Assembly (NCBI GenBank): GCA_039589195.1
Contig: JBDHHV010000038.1
Coordinates: forward strand, 23,945-87,944
Reading direction: 5' to 3'
Source of the DNA: JBDHAC01 sp039589195
GTDB lineage: Bacteria; Gemmatimonadota; Gemmatimonadetes; Palauibacterales; Palauibacteraceae
DNA: 64,000 bases
In this document: positions 52,150 to 60,528 of the stretch, piece after piece
Layout of the letters: the number at the start of each line of letters is the position of its first letter
How positions within the stretch are numbered: position 1 is the stretch's first letter
The notes under the pieces: generated by a model
Databases searched by the model: none
Told to the model about the DNA's origin: nothing
What the model saw: only the letters and a program-made list of their open reading frames with translations
Position numbers and translations under genes: made by a program

Positions 52150-54639
52150 ATGAGCCTCGCTCGCGTCGTTATCCGGGTCGTTCCCGCCGCTCTGCTGTGG
52201 CTGTCGCTCCTCGACTGCTCGGGCGCACCCTCTGACTCACTCGTCCTGACCGCCGAGGCACCGCTCCATCTCGAGGACCATCTCGAGGCAGCGGTACTCG
52301 AAGGCTCGGATGTGCCGGAGGACCTTCCCGAACCGGTCACGTGGAGCTTCGATGAGGCACAGCCCGAGTGGCTCCCGGTACCGCTCCTGGACCCGGACAT
52401 GGCTCCTGTAAGTCTGTCGCGCACCGATGATGCCCTCCGCCTGGCGCTGGGGGACGCCGACGTTACCGACGACGATAACGACGCCTCGGTCGGCGCCATC
52501 TACATCGACCTCCCGGACTGGCAGCGAGATGACTGGGCCCACATTCAGGTGCGGGCGCGATCGACCGCCGATGTGGATTGGATGACCGTCCTCCTCGCGT
52601 TCAACCTGCGAGACGAATCCGAGATGGAGGATGACGACGACCCCCCGGTGGAGTTCTTCGGCGAATCGGCCACGTTGATCCGCGACGGATCCGTCCAGAC
52701 CTACAACTTGCGCGCGGACTGGTCCGGCGGGCGGTGGGAGGGACCTTGGGAGCAGCTCGTGATCGCGTTCTGGGCCGAGGAGCCGGTCAGCGTCGATCTT
52801 TTGTCGGTCACGGTGATCCCCAAAGAAGCCGGCTACGCCGGCGAGGCGGTGGGCGTGCGAGCGGAGGTCCGCGACCGCGTGTACCGGCGGTCGCTGTATA
52901 CGCACACGCCGGCTCGGTTGGAGTATCGGGTGCAGGTCCCCGAGGCCGCTCGCCTCGACCTGGGACTCGGAGTGCTGAGAAGCGACGCTCCGGTCACCTT
53001 TCGGGTCACGGTGAGCCCTGATGGGGGCCAGCCGGAGCCCCTGCTCGAGGAGTCGTATGACGACAGGGAACACTGGACCCAGCACTCCGTGGACCTCTCG
53101 CACCTCGCGGGGCAGATGGTCGCCATGGCCCTCGAGTCGGAATCGGAGAGGGAGGGAACGGTGGCGTTGTGGGCGGCGCCGACTCTGACCGGCGCCGCGA
53201 GAGCCGAGCGGCCGAACGTCATCTTCTACGTGATCGACGGCGGCGCGGCCGACTACATGAGCGTCTACGGATACAACCGCCGCACCACGCCGAACCTCGA
53301 GCGGCTGGCGGCCGAGGGCGCCGTGTTCGAGTGGGCGTACAGCAACTCGACGTGGACCAAGCCGTCGACCGCCTCGTTCATGACGTCGCTCCAGAACAGC
53401 GTGATGGGCGGTCAGACCAACTGGACCGATCCGGTGCCGGAGCAAATCCGGACCATGGCGGAGCACATGCACGGGGTCGGCTACCAGACGGCGGTGCTCG
53501 TGGCCAACCCCAACGCCGGCACCCTGAGCAACCTGCAGCGCGGCGTGGATGTGATGAAGGAGAGCTGGGAGGAGTTCGCCTACTTCGGCGGGGAGAACCA
53601 CAAGGAATCCTCGAGAGTCATGCACGAGCGATTCTGGAATTGGCGCGAGACGTACCCGGGCACTCCGTTCTGGGTGCACTTTCAGACGACCGACGTGCAC
53701 GCCCCTCAAGACCTGCCGATTCCGGCTCCCTTCTCCGGGATGTTCGTCAGCCCCGAACAGCGAACGACGTGGATCGCCTGGCGCGACAGCCTGCGAGAGG
53801 CGGAGGGGCGCGGCGGGCTCTACGGCGAGAGATGGGAGGCGACCGGGATCGACCGCGTCGCGTTCTACACGGTGTGGCAGGCCCTGTACGACCAGGCCAT
53901 GGCCCACCAGGACTACCAGATCGGGCGACTGGTGGAGCGCCTGAAGGCGGAAGGCGAATGGGAGAACACGCTGCTCATCATCGCGGCGGATCACAGCGTC
54001 CGATCGGCGGGCAGCGACCAGGGCATGGCGCTGCAGGATTCGCTGCCGCCGCGCTGGAACCGCCCGATCATGCGCCCGACCGTCAGTCGAGTCCCGCTCC
54101 TCTTCGTGGCGCCCGGTCGTATCGAGGGTGGCCAGCGGTTCAGTCAGCCCGTCTCGATGCTCGACGTGCTGCCCACCGTCGTCGACCTCGTGGACCTACC
54201 CATGCCCGAGATCATGATGGGGCAATCGCTCGCCCCACTCATGCTGGGGACCGAGGGCTGGGAGCCGCGCCCCGTGATCCTCGACGAGTTCCGCGTCGAC
54301 CAGGAGACGGGCGAGCTTCGGGGCACGCTGGAGGTCGTCGACGGACGCTGGGGGGCATCGCTCGAGATAAATCCGCAGCCGCCGGATGAAGATGAGGATG
54401 AGGAGGACGCGCTGTGGAGGCGCCCCGTGCCGCTGCTCCTGTACGACCTGTGGAACGATCCCTGGTGCCTGAACAGCGTGCACGAGGAACATCCCGAGCT
54501 GGTCGAGCACTACACCGCCTTCCTCGAGAAGCAGTGGGAGGCGCACCAGGCCCTGGCGCAGCATTTCACACAGAGCGGTGACGTCGTGCTCACGCCCGAG
54601 CAGCTCCAGACGCTCCGGGCGCTGGGCTACATCCGGTGA
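52150..54639 (+). CDS. Sulfatase-like AP-superfamily lipoprotein, array gene 4
   Basis: The product has 829 residues; start 52150 follows AGGAGG. Its leader (MSLARVVIRVVP and LLDCSGAPSDS) is like that of gene 1, while the rest is nearest to gene 3 (YMSVYGYNRRTTPNLERLAA, WTKPSTASFMTSLQNSVMGG). This suggests a recombinant origin. The key residues are Asp363, Thr403 (T-K-P-S-T) and Asp614-His615. The N-terminal modules are YTHTPARLEYRVQVPEAARL and VALWAAPTLTG. The metal-site pattern fits phospho- or sulfo-ester hydrolases or transferases; the substrate is unknown. The tail is LTPEQLQTLRALGYIR. It converges with the sulfotransferase gene, 3 bases between stops. Confidence 0.87.
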   Translation: MSLARVVIRVVPAALLWLSLLDCSGAPSDSLVLTAEAPLHLEDHLEAAVLEGSDVPEDLPEPVTWSFDEAQPEWLPVPLLDPDMAPVSLSRTDDALRLALGDADVTDDDNDASVGAIYIDLPDWQRDDWAHIQVRARSTADVDWMTVLLAFNLRDESEMEDDDDPPVEFFGESATLIRDGSVQTYNLRADWSGGRWEGPWEQLVIAFWAEEPVSVDLLSVTVIPKEAGYAGEAVGVRAEVRDRVYRRSLYTHTPARLEYRVQVPEAARLDLGLGVLRSDAPVTFRVTVSPDGGQPEPLLEESYDDREHWTQHSVDLSHLAGQMVAMALESESEREGTVALWAAPTLTGAARAERPNVIFYVIDGGAADYMSVYGYNRRTTPNLERLAAEGAVFEWAYSNSTWTKPSTASFMTSLQNSVMGGQTNWTDPVPEQIRTMAEHMHGVGYQTAVLVANPNAGTLSNLQRGVDVMKESWEEFAYFGGENHKESSRVMHERFWNWRETYPGTPFWVHFQTTDVHAPQDLPIPAPFSGMFVSPEQRTTWIAWRDSLREAEGRGGLYGERWEATGIDRVAFYTVWQALYDQAMAHQDYQIGRLVERLKAEGEWENTLLIIAADHSVRSAGSDQGMALQDSLPPRWNRPIMRPTVSRVPLLFVAPGRIEGGQRFSQPVSMLDVLPTVVDLVDLPMPEIMMGQSLAPLMLGTEGWEPRPVILDEFRVDQETGELRGTLEVVDGRWGASLEINPQPPDEDEDEEDALWRRPVPLLLYDLWNDPWCLNSVHEEHPELVEHYTAFLEKQWEAHQALAQHFTQSGDVVLTPEQLQTLRALGYIR

Positions 54640-54642
54640 GGG

Positions 54643-55266
54643 TCAACGGCGGCTCCTGTGCAACTGGGGATCCACGACCGCTGCCATGCGCTCGACGTCG
54701 AGCTGTCCACCCGCAAAGCGGTTCACGCGCTCCGCGTGCTCGGCGGCGTTCTCGAGCACCTCGTGGTAGCTGATGTCGAGGACCTCGAAGCGGGCTCTGC
54801 CGGTGAGAAGTCGCTTTGTCGTGGCGAGGTGGCTCTGGAATAGCTCGCGCATGCGCGCATCGTCGGTCTCCGAGGGTTCGCCGCGTAGCGCGAGCATCTT
54901 GGCTTGGGAGGCGAGCACCTCGTCCAGGTCCCGGTGCATGAAGACGACTTTGTAGTTGAAGTCCTCGGGCAGGTACCTCAGGAGGAACGCGATGATCTTG
55001 ACCGCTTTTCCGCGCGCGTCTTTCAGCCAGAAAAAGTCCTCGTGCTCTTCGAGCGTCCTCACCCTCTCGAGCTCGTAATAGCCTTGCGGGTTGCTCTCGT
55101 CGGCCGTTCGCAGATCATCGGTCAGCGTCTCTATCCCACCGGCACTCAGCATCTGCATCATCATCGACGTGCCGGAGCGCGGCAGGCCGGAGACCACCAC
55201 GATCGGCTTTCCGTATCGCACGCGCCGCAGCGCCCGCTGGATCGACAGGGACATGCGAGGAAGCAT
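54643..55266 (-). CDS. Sulfotransferase-family protein
   Basis: The product has 207 residues. VVVSGLPRSGTSMMMQML is the 5'-phosphosulfate (PAPS) loop of sulfotransferases. KAVKIIAFLLRYLPEDFNYK and VVFMHRDLDEVLASQ are the 3'-phosphate-binding strand and helix. It is short for the family but the core is present. No signal peptide, so it should act in the cytoplasm or on the inner membrane surface. It lies between sulfatase-like gene 4 (convergent) and a divergent AP-superfamily gene, so a link with sulfate ester metabolism is possible. Starts at 55266 or 55254. Confidence 0.85.
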   Translation of the reverse strand: MLPRMSLSIQRALRRVRYGKPIVVVSGLPRSGTSMMMQMLSAGGIETLTDDLRTADESNPQGYYELERVRTLEEHEDFFWLKDARGKAVKIIAFLLRYLPEDFNYKVVFMHRDLDEVLASQAKMLALRGEPSETDDARMRELFQSHLATTKRLLTGRARFEVLDISYHEVLENAAEHAERVNRFAGGQLDVERMAAVVDPQLHRSRR

Positions 55267-55323
55267 AAAGGTTCCGGTCCCATCCCCGCATCTGCGTACG
55301 CCACTGCGCTCGCTCTGCTGTTA

Positions 55324-57381
55324 TTGTTGGCGTCTCCCGGCCCGGTCCTCGCATACGTGGGCCCCGGCGCGGGATTCGTGTTCCTCAGCTCCTTCCTGAT
55401 CGTCTTCGTCACCGGAGTCCTCGCGTTCTTTTCGATGCTGTTGTGGCCGTTTCGCACCGCATGGCGCTTTCTTCGGCGGGCGGGCGGGCGGAAGCCACGG
55501 ATCAGACGGTTGATCGTCGTCGGTTTCGACGGTCTGGATCCGGAGCTCACCGACCGGTTCATGGCCGAAGGCAAGCTCCCGGAGTTCCAGCGATTGGCCG
55601 AGGAGGGTTGCTATCATCGCCTCCAGTCTACCTTCCCGTCGGTGTCGCCCGTGGCATGGTCCTCGTTCAGCACCGGGACCCATCCCGCGAAGCACAACAT
55701 CTACGACTTCCTGGACCGTGACCGGCGGACGTACCTGCCGGTTCTCTCATCGACCCGGATCGGAAAAACCGGGCAGGTCCTGAGGCTGGGGCGCTTCCGC
55801 CTGCCCGTCGGAAAGCCCGACCTCCGCTTGCTCCGGAAGTCGCGGCCGTTCTGGTCGATTCTCGGGGAGCGCGGCATCTGGAGCACGATCCTGCGTGTAC
55901 CGATCACGTTTCCGCCGGAGCGCTTCTACGGCGCCCAGCTCAGCGCCATGTGCGTGCCGGACCTGCTCGGAACACAGGGCACCTTCACCCTATTCACGAC
56001 CCGCGACTCCGTGGAAGGCTTCAAGGAAGGTGGTAGGCGCGTCAGGCTCGAGGCGGACGGAGTGCGTCTCGAAGCGGTCCTCGAAGGACCGCGCAACGAT
56101 CTGGTTGATGGAGCACCGCCGTTGGTCCTTCCGCTCACGCTCGCTCCCGATCGAAGCGAGGAGCGCGCCCTGCTCGAGGTGGACGGACACCGGTCCACGC
56201 TGCAGCTGGGCCACCTGAGCGACTGGGTGCAGCTCGGTTTTCGGGCCGGCCCCGGCGTCAAAGTGCGGGGCACGTGTCGCATGCTGCTCACCGAGGTCGG
56301 CGAGCACGTTTCCCTGTACGTCACCCCGATCAACATCGATCCGGAAAAGCCCGCGATGCCGATCTCCCACCCGTCCTACTATGCGGTGTACCTGGCGAAG
56401 AAGCTGGGGAAATACGCTACCCTGGGACTCGCCGAGGATACCTGGGCCCTGAACGAGGGGGTGATAAGCGACGGAGAGTTCCTAGCGCAGACATACGACA
56501 TCGACCGTGAGCGGGAGGAGATGTTCTTCGCGGCCCTGGGGACGTTACGGCGAGGCGCGCTGGTGTGTGTGTTCGACGCGACCGACCGGATCCAGCATAT
56601 GTTCTGGCGCCACCTGGACGATAGGCACCCGGCGCGACGACCCGGTGTCTCGCAACATGCCGGTGCGATCGAGGACCTCTATCGGCACAACGACGAGATG
56701 GTAGGTCGGATCCGGGAGCAGCTCCGGGAGGGGGACGTGCTCATCGTGCTCTCCGACCACGGCTTCACGTCTTTCCGCCGTGGCGTGAACCTGAACGCCT
56801 GGCTACAAGCCAACGGTTACCTCGCATTGAACGAGGGGGCGGAGGGCAAGGGAGAGTGGTTGCGCGAGGTCGACTGGTCGAAGACACGGGCCTATGCGCT
56901 CGGTCTCACGGGGCTTTTCCTGAACCTCGAGGGGAGGGAGGCGTGCGGGATCGTCAAGCCGGATGGCGAAGCCGCCGAGCTAAAGGCCGAGCTCGTGGGA
57001 CGGCTCACCGGTCTGTTGGACGAAGAGACCGGTGAGACCGCGATCCGCGAGGCGTTCGACACCGCGAAACTCTATGCAGGGCCGTATCTGGAGAACGCTC
57101 CCGATCTCCTGCTGGGCTACAGCCGAGGCTACCGGGCGTCGTGGGATGGCGCGACCGGAGTCGTGGCGGGCCCCGTCTGCGAGGACAACGTGAAGCGCTG
57201 GAGTGGGGACCACTGCGTGGACCCACGTCTCGTGCCGGGCGTCCTGTTTTGCGATCGCGCGATCAACAGGGACGATCCCGCGCTGATCGATATCGCTCCC
57301 ACGGCGCTGTGGCTGTTCGGGCTCGAGCCTCCCGGCCATATGGATGGGAAGTCGTTGTTCACGCCGGAAGAGTCTCGATGA
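55324..57381 (+). CDS. Membrane AP-superfamily phosphodiesterase-like protein
   Basis: The frame contains a hydrophobic leader (ALALLLLLASPGPVLAYVGP), a membrane helix (GFVFLSSFLIVFVTGVLAFF), then the catalytic domain RRLIVVGFDGLDPELTDRFM. The nucleophile region is SPVAWSSFSTGTHPAKHN, and VLSDHGFTSFRRGVNLNAWL and RWSGDHCVDPRLVPGVLF supply the later metal ligands. These are features of type I phosphodiesterase/nucleotide pyrophosphatase-like proteins. No ATG, GTG or good RBS is found before the leader; TTG 55324 is the first standard codon and may be too late. The divergent gene starts at 55266, leaving little room for a promoter, so lost sequence is possible. It overlaps the next gene by ATGA. 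Confidence 0.8.
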   Translation: MLASPGPVLAYVGPGAGFVFLSSFLIVFVTGVLAFFSMLLWPFRTAWRFLRRAGGRKPRIRRLIVVGFDGLDPELTDRFMAEGKLPEFQRLAEEGCYHRLQSTFPSVSPVAWSSFSTGTHPAKHNIYDFLDRDRRTYLPVLSSTRIGKTGQVLRLGRFRLPVGKPDLRLLRKSRPFWSILGERGIWSTILRVPITFPPERFYGAQLSAMCVPDLLGTQGTFTLFTTRDSVEGFKEGGRRVRLEADGVRLEAVLEGPRNDLVDGAPPLVLPLTLAPDRSEERALLEVDGHRSTLQLGHLSDWVQLGFRAGPGVKVRGTCRMLLTEVGEHVSLYVTPINIDPEKPAMPISHPSYYAVYLAKKLGKYATLGLAEDTWALNEGVISDGEFLAQTYDIDREREEMFFAALGTLRRGALVCVFDATDRIQHMFWRHLDDRHPARRPGVSQHAGAIEDLYRHNDEMVGRIREQLREGDVLIVLSDHGFTSFRRGVNLNAWLQANGYLALNEGAEGKGEWLREVDWSKTRAYALGLTGLFLNLEGREACGIVKPDGEAAELKAELVGRLTGLLDEETGETAIREAFDTAKLYAGPYLENAPDLLLGYSRGYRASWDGATGVVAGPVCEDNVKRWSGDHCVDPRLVPGVLFCDRAINRDDPALIDIAPTALWLFGLEPPGHMDGKSLFTPEESR

Positions 57382-59435
57382 GCGCGTCGCGGTCGAGCGG
57401 GTCTCAAGGCCGCGCGCGCTCTCCTCGAAGGGCGCGGGTCAGGGCACTCGTTGTCAAGCTGGCGCCCTTGCTCGGGTCGGCCCTCGCGGGTGGTCTTCTC
57501 CTCGTTGCGTGCGGCGACCGTGAGCCCGTCGGGAAGCGAGTGATCGTGCTCGGCTTCGACGGCATGGACTACGAGCTCACCCGTACACTCATGTCCGAGG
57601 GGAAGCTCCCCAACCTGCAGCGGCTCGCGGAGCGCGGCGGGTTCTCGCCTCTCGAGACTGCTATCCCACCGCAGAGCCCTGTCGCCTGGTCCGATTTCAT
57701 TACGGGTCTCGGCGCGGGCGGGCACGGCATCTTCGATTTCCTGCACCGCGATCCGGCCACGATGGTGCCGTATCTCTCGACCACGGTGACCGAGCCACCG
57801 GGACGAACTCTCAGGCTGGGACGCTGGCTGCTTCCAATGAGCGGGGGAGGGGTGAGGCTCATGCGGCAGGGGATACCGTTCTGGGAGGTGCTGGAGGACC
57901 ACGGCGTACCTACCACGATCATTCGGATGCCGGCCAACTTCCCCCCCTCCGGCTCGGCGAGTCGTGAGCTGAGCGGCATGGGTACGCCCGACATCCTGGG
58001 ACACTACGGCACCTACTCCTTCTTCACGACCGCACCGGAACGCGTCACGCGCCGTGTCACGGGCGGAGAGATCTTTCCCGTGCAGATTGTGGATCATGTC
58101 CTCCACGCCAGCCTTCGCGGTCCCCCGAACCCGCTACTCGTCGAGCCGGAGGACCTTCGGGCCGAGTTCACCGTCTACCTCGATCCGGCCCGGCCCGTGG
58201 CCAAGATCCTGATCGGGGAGGAGGAGATCATCCTCCGGGAGGGCGAGTGGAGCGACTGGGTGGGTGTCGAGTTCGACCTCCCCCTGTTTCAGCACTTGCC
58301 GGGCGCCTGCCGTTTCTACCTCAAGCAGGTGCGGCCCGCCTTCGAGCTATACGTGACGCCGATCAACCTCGACCCACTCGACCCGGCGATGCCGATCTCC
58401 ACGCCTCCGGACTTGGCGAAGGAGCTGGCGCGCGCCGGTGAGCGGTTCTACACGCAGGGAATGCCCGAGGACACCAAGGCGCTGACGGATGGCGTGTTCA
58501 ACGAGGATGACTTTCTGGCGCAGGCCGGGCTCGTGGCCGACGAGTACCTGCGTCAGTATCGACACCTGCTGGCTGGTTTCGAGGACGGGTTCTTCTTCCA
58601 CTACTTCGGCTTCCTGGATCAGATGTCGCACGTGATGTGGCGCGCGAAGGATGCCGAGCACCCGGCGCACAATCCGTATCGCGATGCCCCATACATGAAG
58701 GTGATCGATGACCTGTACGTCGAGGTGGATGAGATCGTGGGGGAGACCCTGGCCCGGCTCGACGAGACCGGCGGCGATGCCACCCTTATCGTCATGTCGG
58801 ACCACGGATTCACCTCGTGGACTCGTGCGTTCAGTCTCAACGCGTGGCTGGAGCAGAAGGGCTATCTGGCGGTGCGCGATACGGGACGGCGTGACCTGGA
58901 TTTCCTCATGAACATCGACTGGTCTCGCACACAGGCCTATGCCCTGGGGCTGAGCGGTCTCTACATCAACCGGAGAGGGCGCGAGCGCTTCGGGAGCGTG
59001 TCTCCCGCCGAGGCCCGTCTGTTGCTGGGGGAGATCACGCGCGGACTCCTCCGGGAGGTGGACCCGCAGACGGGGGAACCGGCGATCACCCGGGTCTACA
59101 TCCGTGACGAAATCTACCGGGACGACGGGTTCCGTGAGCTCGGCCCCGACCTACTTGTCGGGTACGCGAAGGGGGTGCGCAGCTCGGACGACTCCGCCGC
59201 CGGACGCGTTCCGGAGGAGGTGTTCAGCGACAACACGAGCGAGTGGAGCGGCGACCACATCATGGACCACGAGGCGGTCCCCGGCGTGTTGCTGTCGAAC
59301 CGCCCGCTGCGCCAGGTCGCGGGCTCGCTCCGAGAGTTGGGGGCCGCCGTTCTGGCGGAGTTCGGCGTCGAAGGGTTCCCGCCGGCCCCTGAGGCCTCGA
59401 GGGAAGGCGCAGGCGCTACAGGCAGCGGACCGTGA
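57378..59435 (+). CDS. AP-superfamily phosphodiesterase-like lipoprotein
   Basis: The product has 685 residues with a basic N-terminus, signal peptide and lipobox (LLLVACGD). The domain is homologous to the previous protein: KRVIVLGFDGMDYELTRTLM, SPVAWSDFITGLGAGGHGIF, IVMSDHGFTSWTRAFSLNAW, EWSGDHIMDHEAVPGVLLSN. YVTPINLDPLDPAMPIS is shared almost word for word with the upstream protein. The nucleophile is probably Ser in SPVAW. Substrates of this branch are unknown. The start ATG overlaps the stop of the preceding gene, showing coupling, and the RHH gene follows after 13 bases. The Pro/Ala-rich tail lacks the LGYI end. Confidence 0.85.
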   Translation: MSASRSSGSQGRARSPRRARVRALVVKLAPLLGSALAGGLLLVACGDREPVGKRVIVLGFDGMDYELTRTLMSEGKLPNLQRLAERGGFSPLETAIPPQSPVAWSDFITGLGAGGHGIFDFLHRDPATMVPYLSTTVTEPPGRTLRLGRWLLPMSGGGVRLMRQGIPFWEVLEDHGVPTTIIRMPANFPPSGSASRELSGMGTPDILGHYGTYSFFTTAPERVTRRVTGGEIFPVQIVDHVLHASLRGPPNPLLVEPEDLRAEFTVYLDPARPVAKILIGEEEIILREGEWSDWVGVEFDLPLFQHLPGACRFYLKQVRPAFELYVTPINLDPLDPAMPISTPPDLAKELARAGERFYTQGMPEDTKALTDGVFNEDDFLAQAGLVADEYLRQYRHLLAGFEDGFFFHYFGFLDQMSHVMWRAKDAEHPAHNPYRDAPYMKVIDDLYVEVDEIVGETLARLDETGGDATLIVMSDHGFTSWTRAFSLNAWLEQKGYLAVRDTGRRDLDFLMNIDWSRTQAYALGLSGLYINRRGRERFGSVSPAEARLLLGEITRGLLREVDPQTGEPAITRVYIRDEIYRDDGFRELGPDLLVGYAKGVRSSDDSAAGRVPEEVFSDNTSEWSGDHIMDHEAVPGVLLSNRPLRQVAGSLRELGAAVLAEFGVEGFPPAPEASREGAGATGSGP

Positions 59436-59448
59436 GAAAGGAGCGATC

Positions 59449-59640
59449 ATGCTCGGTACCAGGGTGAAGCTCGACAAGGGCCTGTTGAAGCGCATCGAGC
59501 GGTACGCGGAGATCGCCGGTTACTCATCGCCGGAGGAGTTCATTACGCACGCGCTCGAGAAAGAACTGGCCACGCTCGAGGAAGCGGACAGCGAAGACGA
59601 GATCCGCCGACGGCTCCAGGGGCTCGGTTACATTCAATGA
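59449..59640 (+). CDS. Ribbon-helix-helix protein ending in LGYIQ
   Basis: The product has 63 residues. TRVKLDKGLLKRIERYAEIA and SSPEEFITHALEKELATLEE read as the strand and two helices of a ribbon-helix-helix (CopG-like) fold. The C-terminus DEIRRRLQGLGYIQ ends with the same LGYI tag as the four sulfatase-like proteins. RBS AAAGGAG before ATG 59449. The gene is 13 bases after the AP-superfamily gene and overlaps the next by ATGA. It could be a DNA-binding autoregulator, or the fold may serve as a protein adaptor for the tag system. No toxin is encoded beside it, so a toxin-antitoxin role is unlikely. Confidence 0.82.
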   Translation: MLGTRVKLDKGLLKRIERYAEIAGYSSPEEFITHALEKELATLEEADSEDEIRRRLQGLGYIQ

Positions 59641-60476
59641 TCTGGACCCTGAACCGGGCGCTGGGCGGCATCTTCGAGGTGATTCTCTACCCGTTCCGAA
59701 CGTTGCCACCGGTCGTCGGATTGGCGGCCGTGTCGCTCCTGGTCAGCATCGGGCTACTCATCGGCTTCAAAGCCACTTCCGATCAGGAGGCGCTCGCGGC
59801 TGCGAAGCGCCGAATCCACGCGTGCGTGTTCGAGATTCGCCTGTTCAACGATGATCTGAGAGCGATCCTGAGGGCGCAGGTGGGCATCCTACGCCACACC
59901 TTCGCCTACTTCCGCCTGTCGATCGTGCCGATGGCGTGGTTGATGATCCCGTTGGTCGTGATATTGATTCAACTCCAGTTCCACTACGGCTACGGTGGGC
60001 TGGAACCGGGCCAGAGCGCGGTCGTGAAAGTCACCTTGACCGATGAGGGGGCCGCGAATGCGAGGGAGGCAGGCGACGTCGCTGCCTCGCTCGAAGCCAC
60101 CGCCGGAATGCGCGTTGAGACGCCCCTTCTGTGGATTCCCTCGCTGGGAGAGGCGGACTGGAGGGTCATGGCCGAACGACCGGGATCCTACGACCTGAGT
60201 GTTCGAGTGGGGGAGACCAGCTTCAGCAAGTCGGTGCTGGTCACCGACGACGTCGTCCGCCGAGCGCCCGTACGCCCGAGGACCATCCCGCAACAGCTCC
60301 TCAACCCGGTCGAGACACCGCTCCCCGCGGGGGCGCCGATCAAATCCATCACCATCGGTTATCCCGACGCCGACGTGAGTCTTCTCGGCTGGCGAATGCA
60401 CTGGCTTATCGCGTTCTTCATCCTGACTTTCGTGTTTGCTCTTGCGTTGCAACGGCCTCTGGGAGTCCGGCTGTAG
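59637..60476 (+). CDS. Three-helix membrane protein with cytoplasmic helical hairpin
   Basis: The product has 279 residues. The first helix is near residues 24-44 (VVGLAAVSLLVSIGLLIGFK). A helical cytoplasmic segment follows, ending in FEIRLFNDDLRAILRAQVG and ILRHTFAYFR. The second helix is near 97-115 (VPMAWLMIPLVVILIQ), then a periplasmic beta-rich domain (120-245) and a last helix near 256-274. The spacing of helix, charged hairpin, helix recalls Oxa1/EMC3-type proteins, a loose resemblance only. Its start overlaps the RHH stop, so it belongs to the AP-superfamily operon. I cannot assign a function; a membrane partner or scaffold for the enzymes is a reasonable guess. Confidence 0.7.
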   Translation: MIWTLNRALGGIFEVILYPFRTLPPVVGLAAVSLLVSIGLLIGFKATSDQEALAAAKRRIHACVFEIRLFNDDLRAILRAQVGILRHTFAYFRLSIVPMAWLMIPLVVILIQLQFHYGYGGLEPGQSAVVKVTLTDEGAANAREAGDVAASLEATAGMRVETPLLWIPSLGEADWRVMAERPGSYDLSVRVGETSFSKSVLVTDDVVRRAPVRPRTIPQQLLNPVETPLPAGAPIKSITIGYPDADVSLLGWRMHWLIAFFILTFVFALALQRPLGVRL

Positions 60477-60528
60477 CCGGGTTGCCTGGAAGGAGATGCG
60501 ACCCAAACGCTAGCCAGAACGCGAAACC

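Noticed and set aside
44410..54639. Annotation as formylglycine sulfatases
   Set aside because: No Cys or Ser followed by x-P-S-R at the nucleophile position; Thr is there instead, and no sulfatase-maturing enzyme is visible in the window.
54904..55323. Upstream extension of the phosphodiesterase frame
   Set aside because: This part is antisense to the sulfotransferase, whose PAPS loop is clear, so it is not protein of the plus-strand gene.
59449..59640. Antitoxin of a toxin-antitoxin pair
   Set aside because: The RHH fold fits, but the neighbours are an AP-superfamily lipoprotein and a 279-residue membrane protein, not a small toxin.
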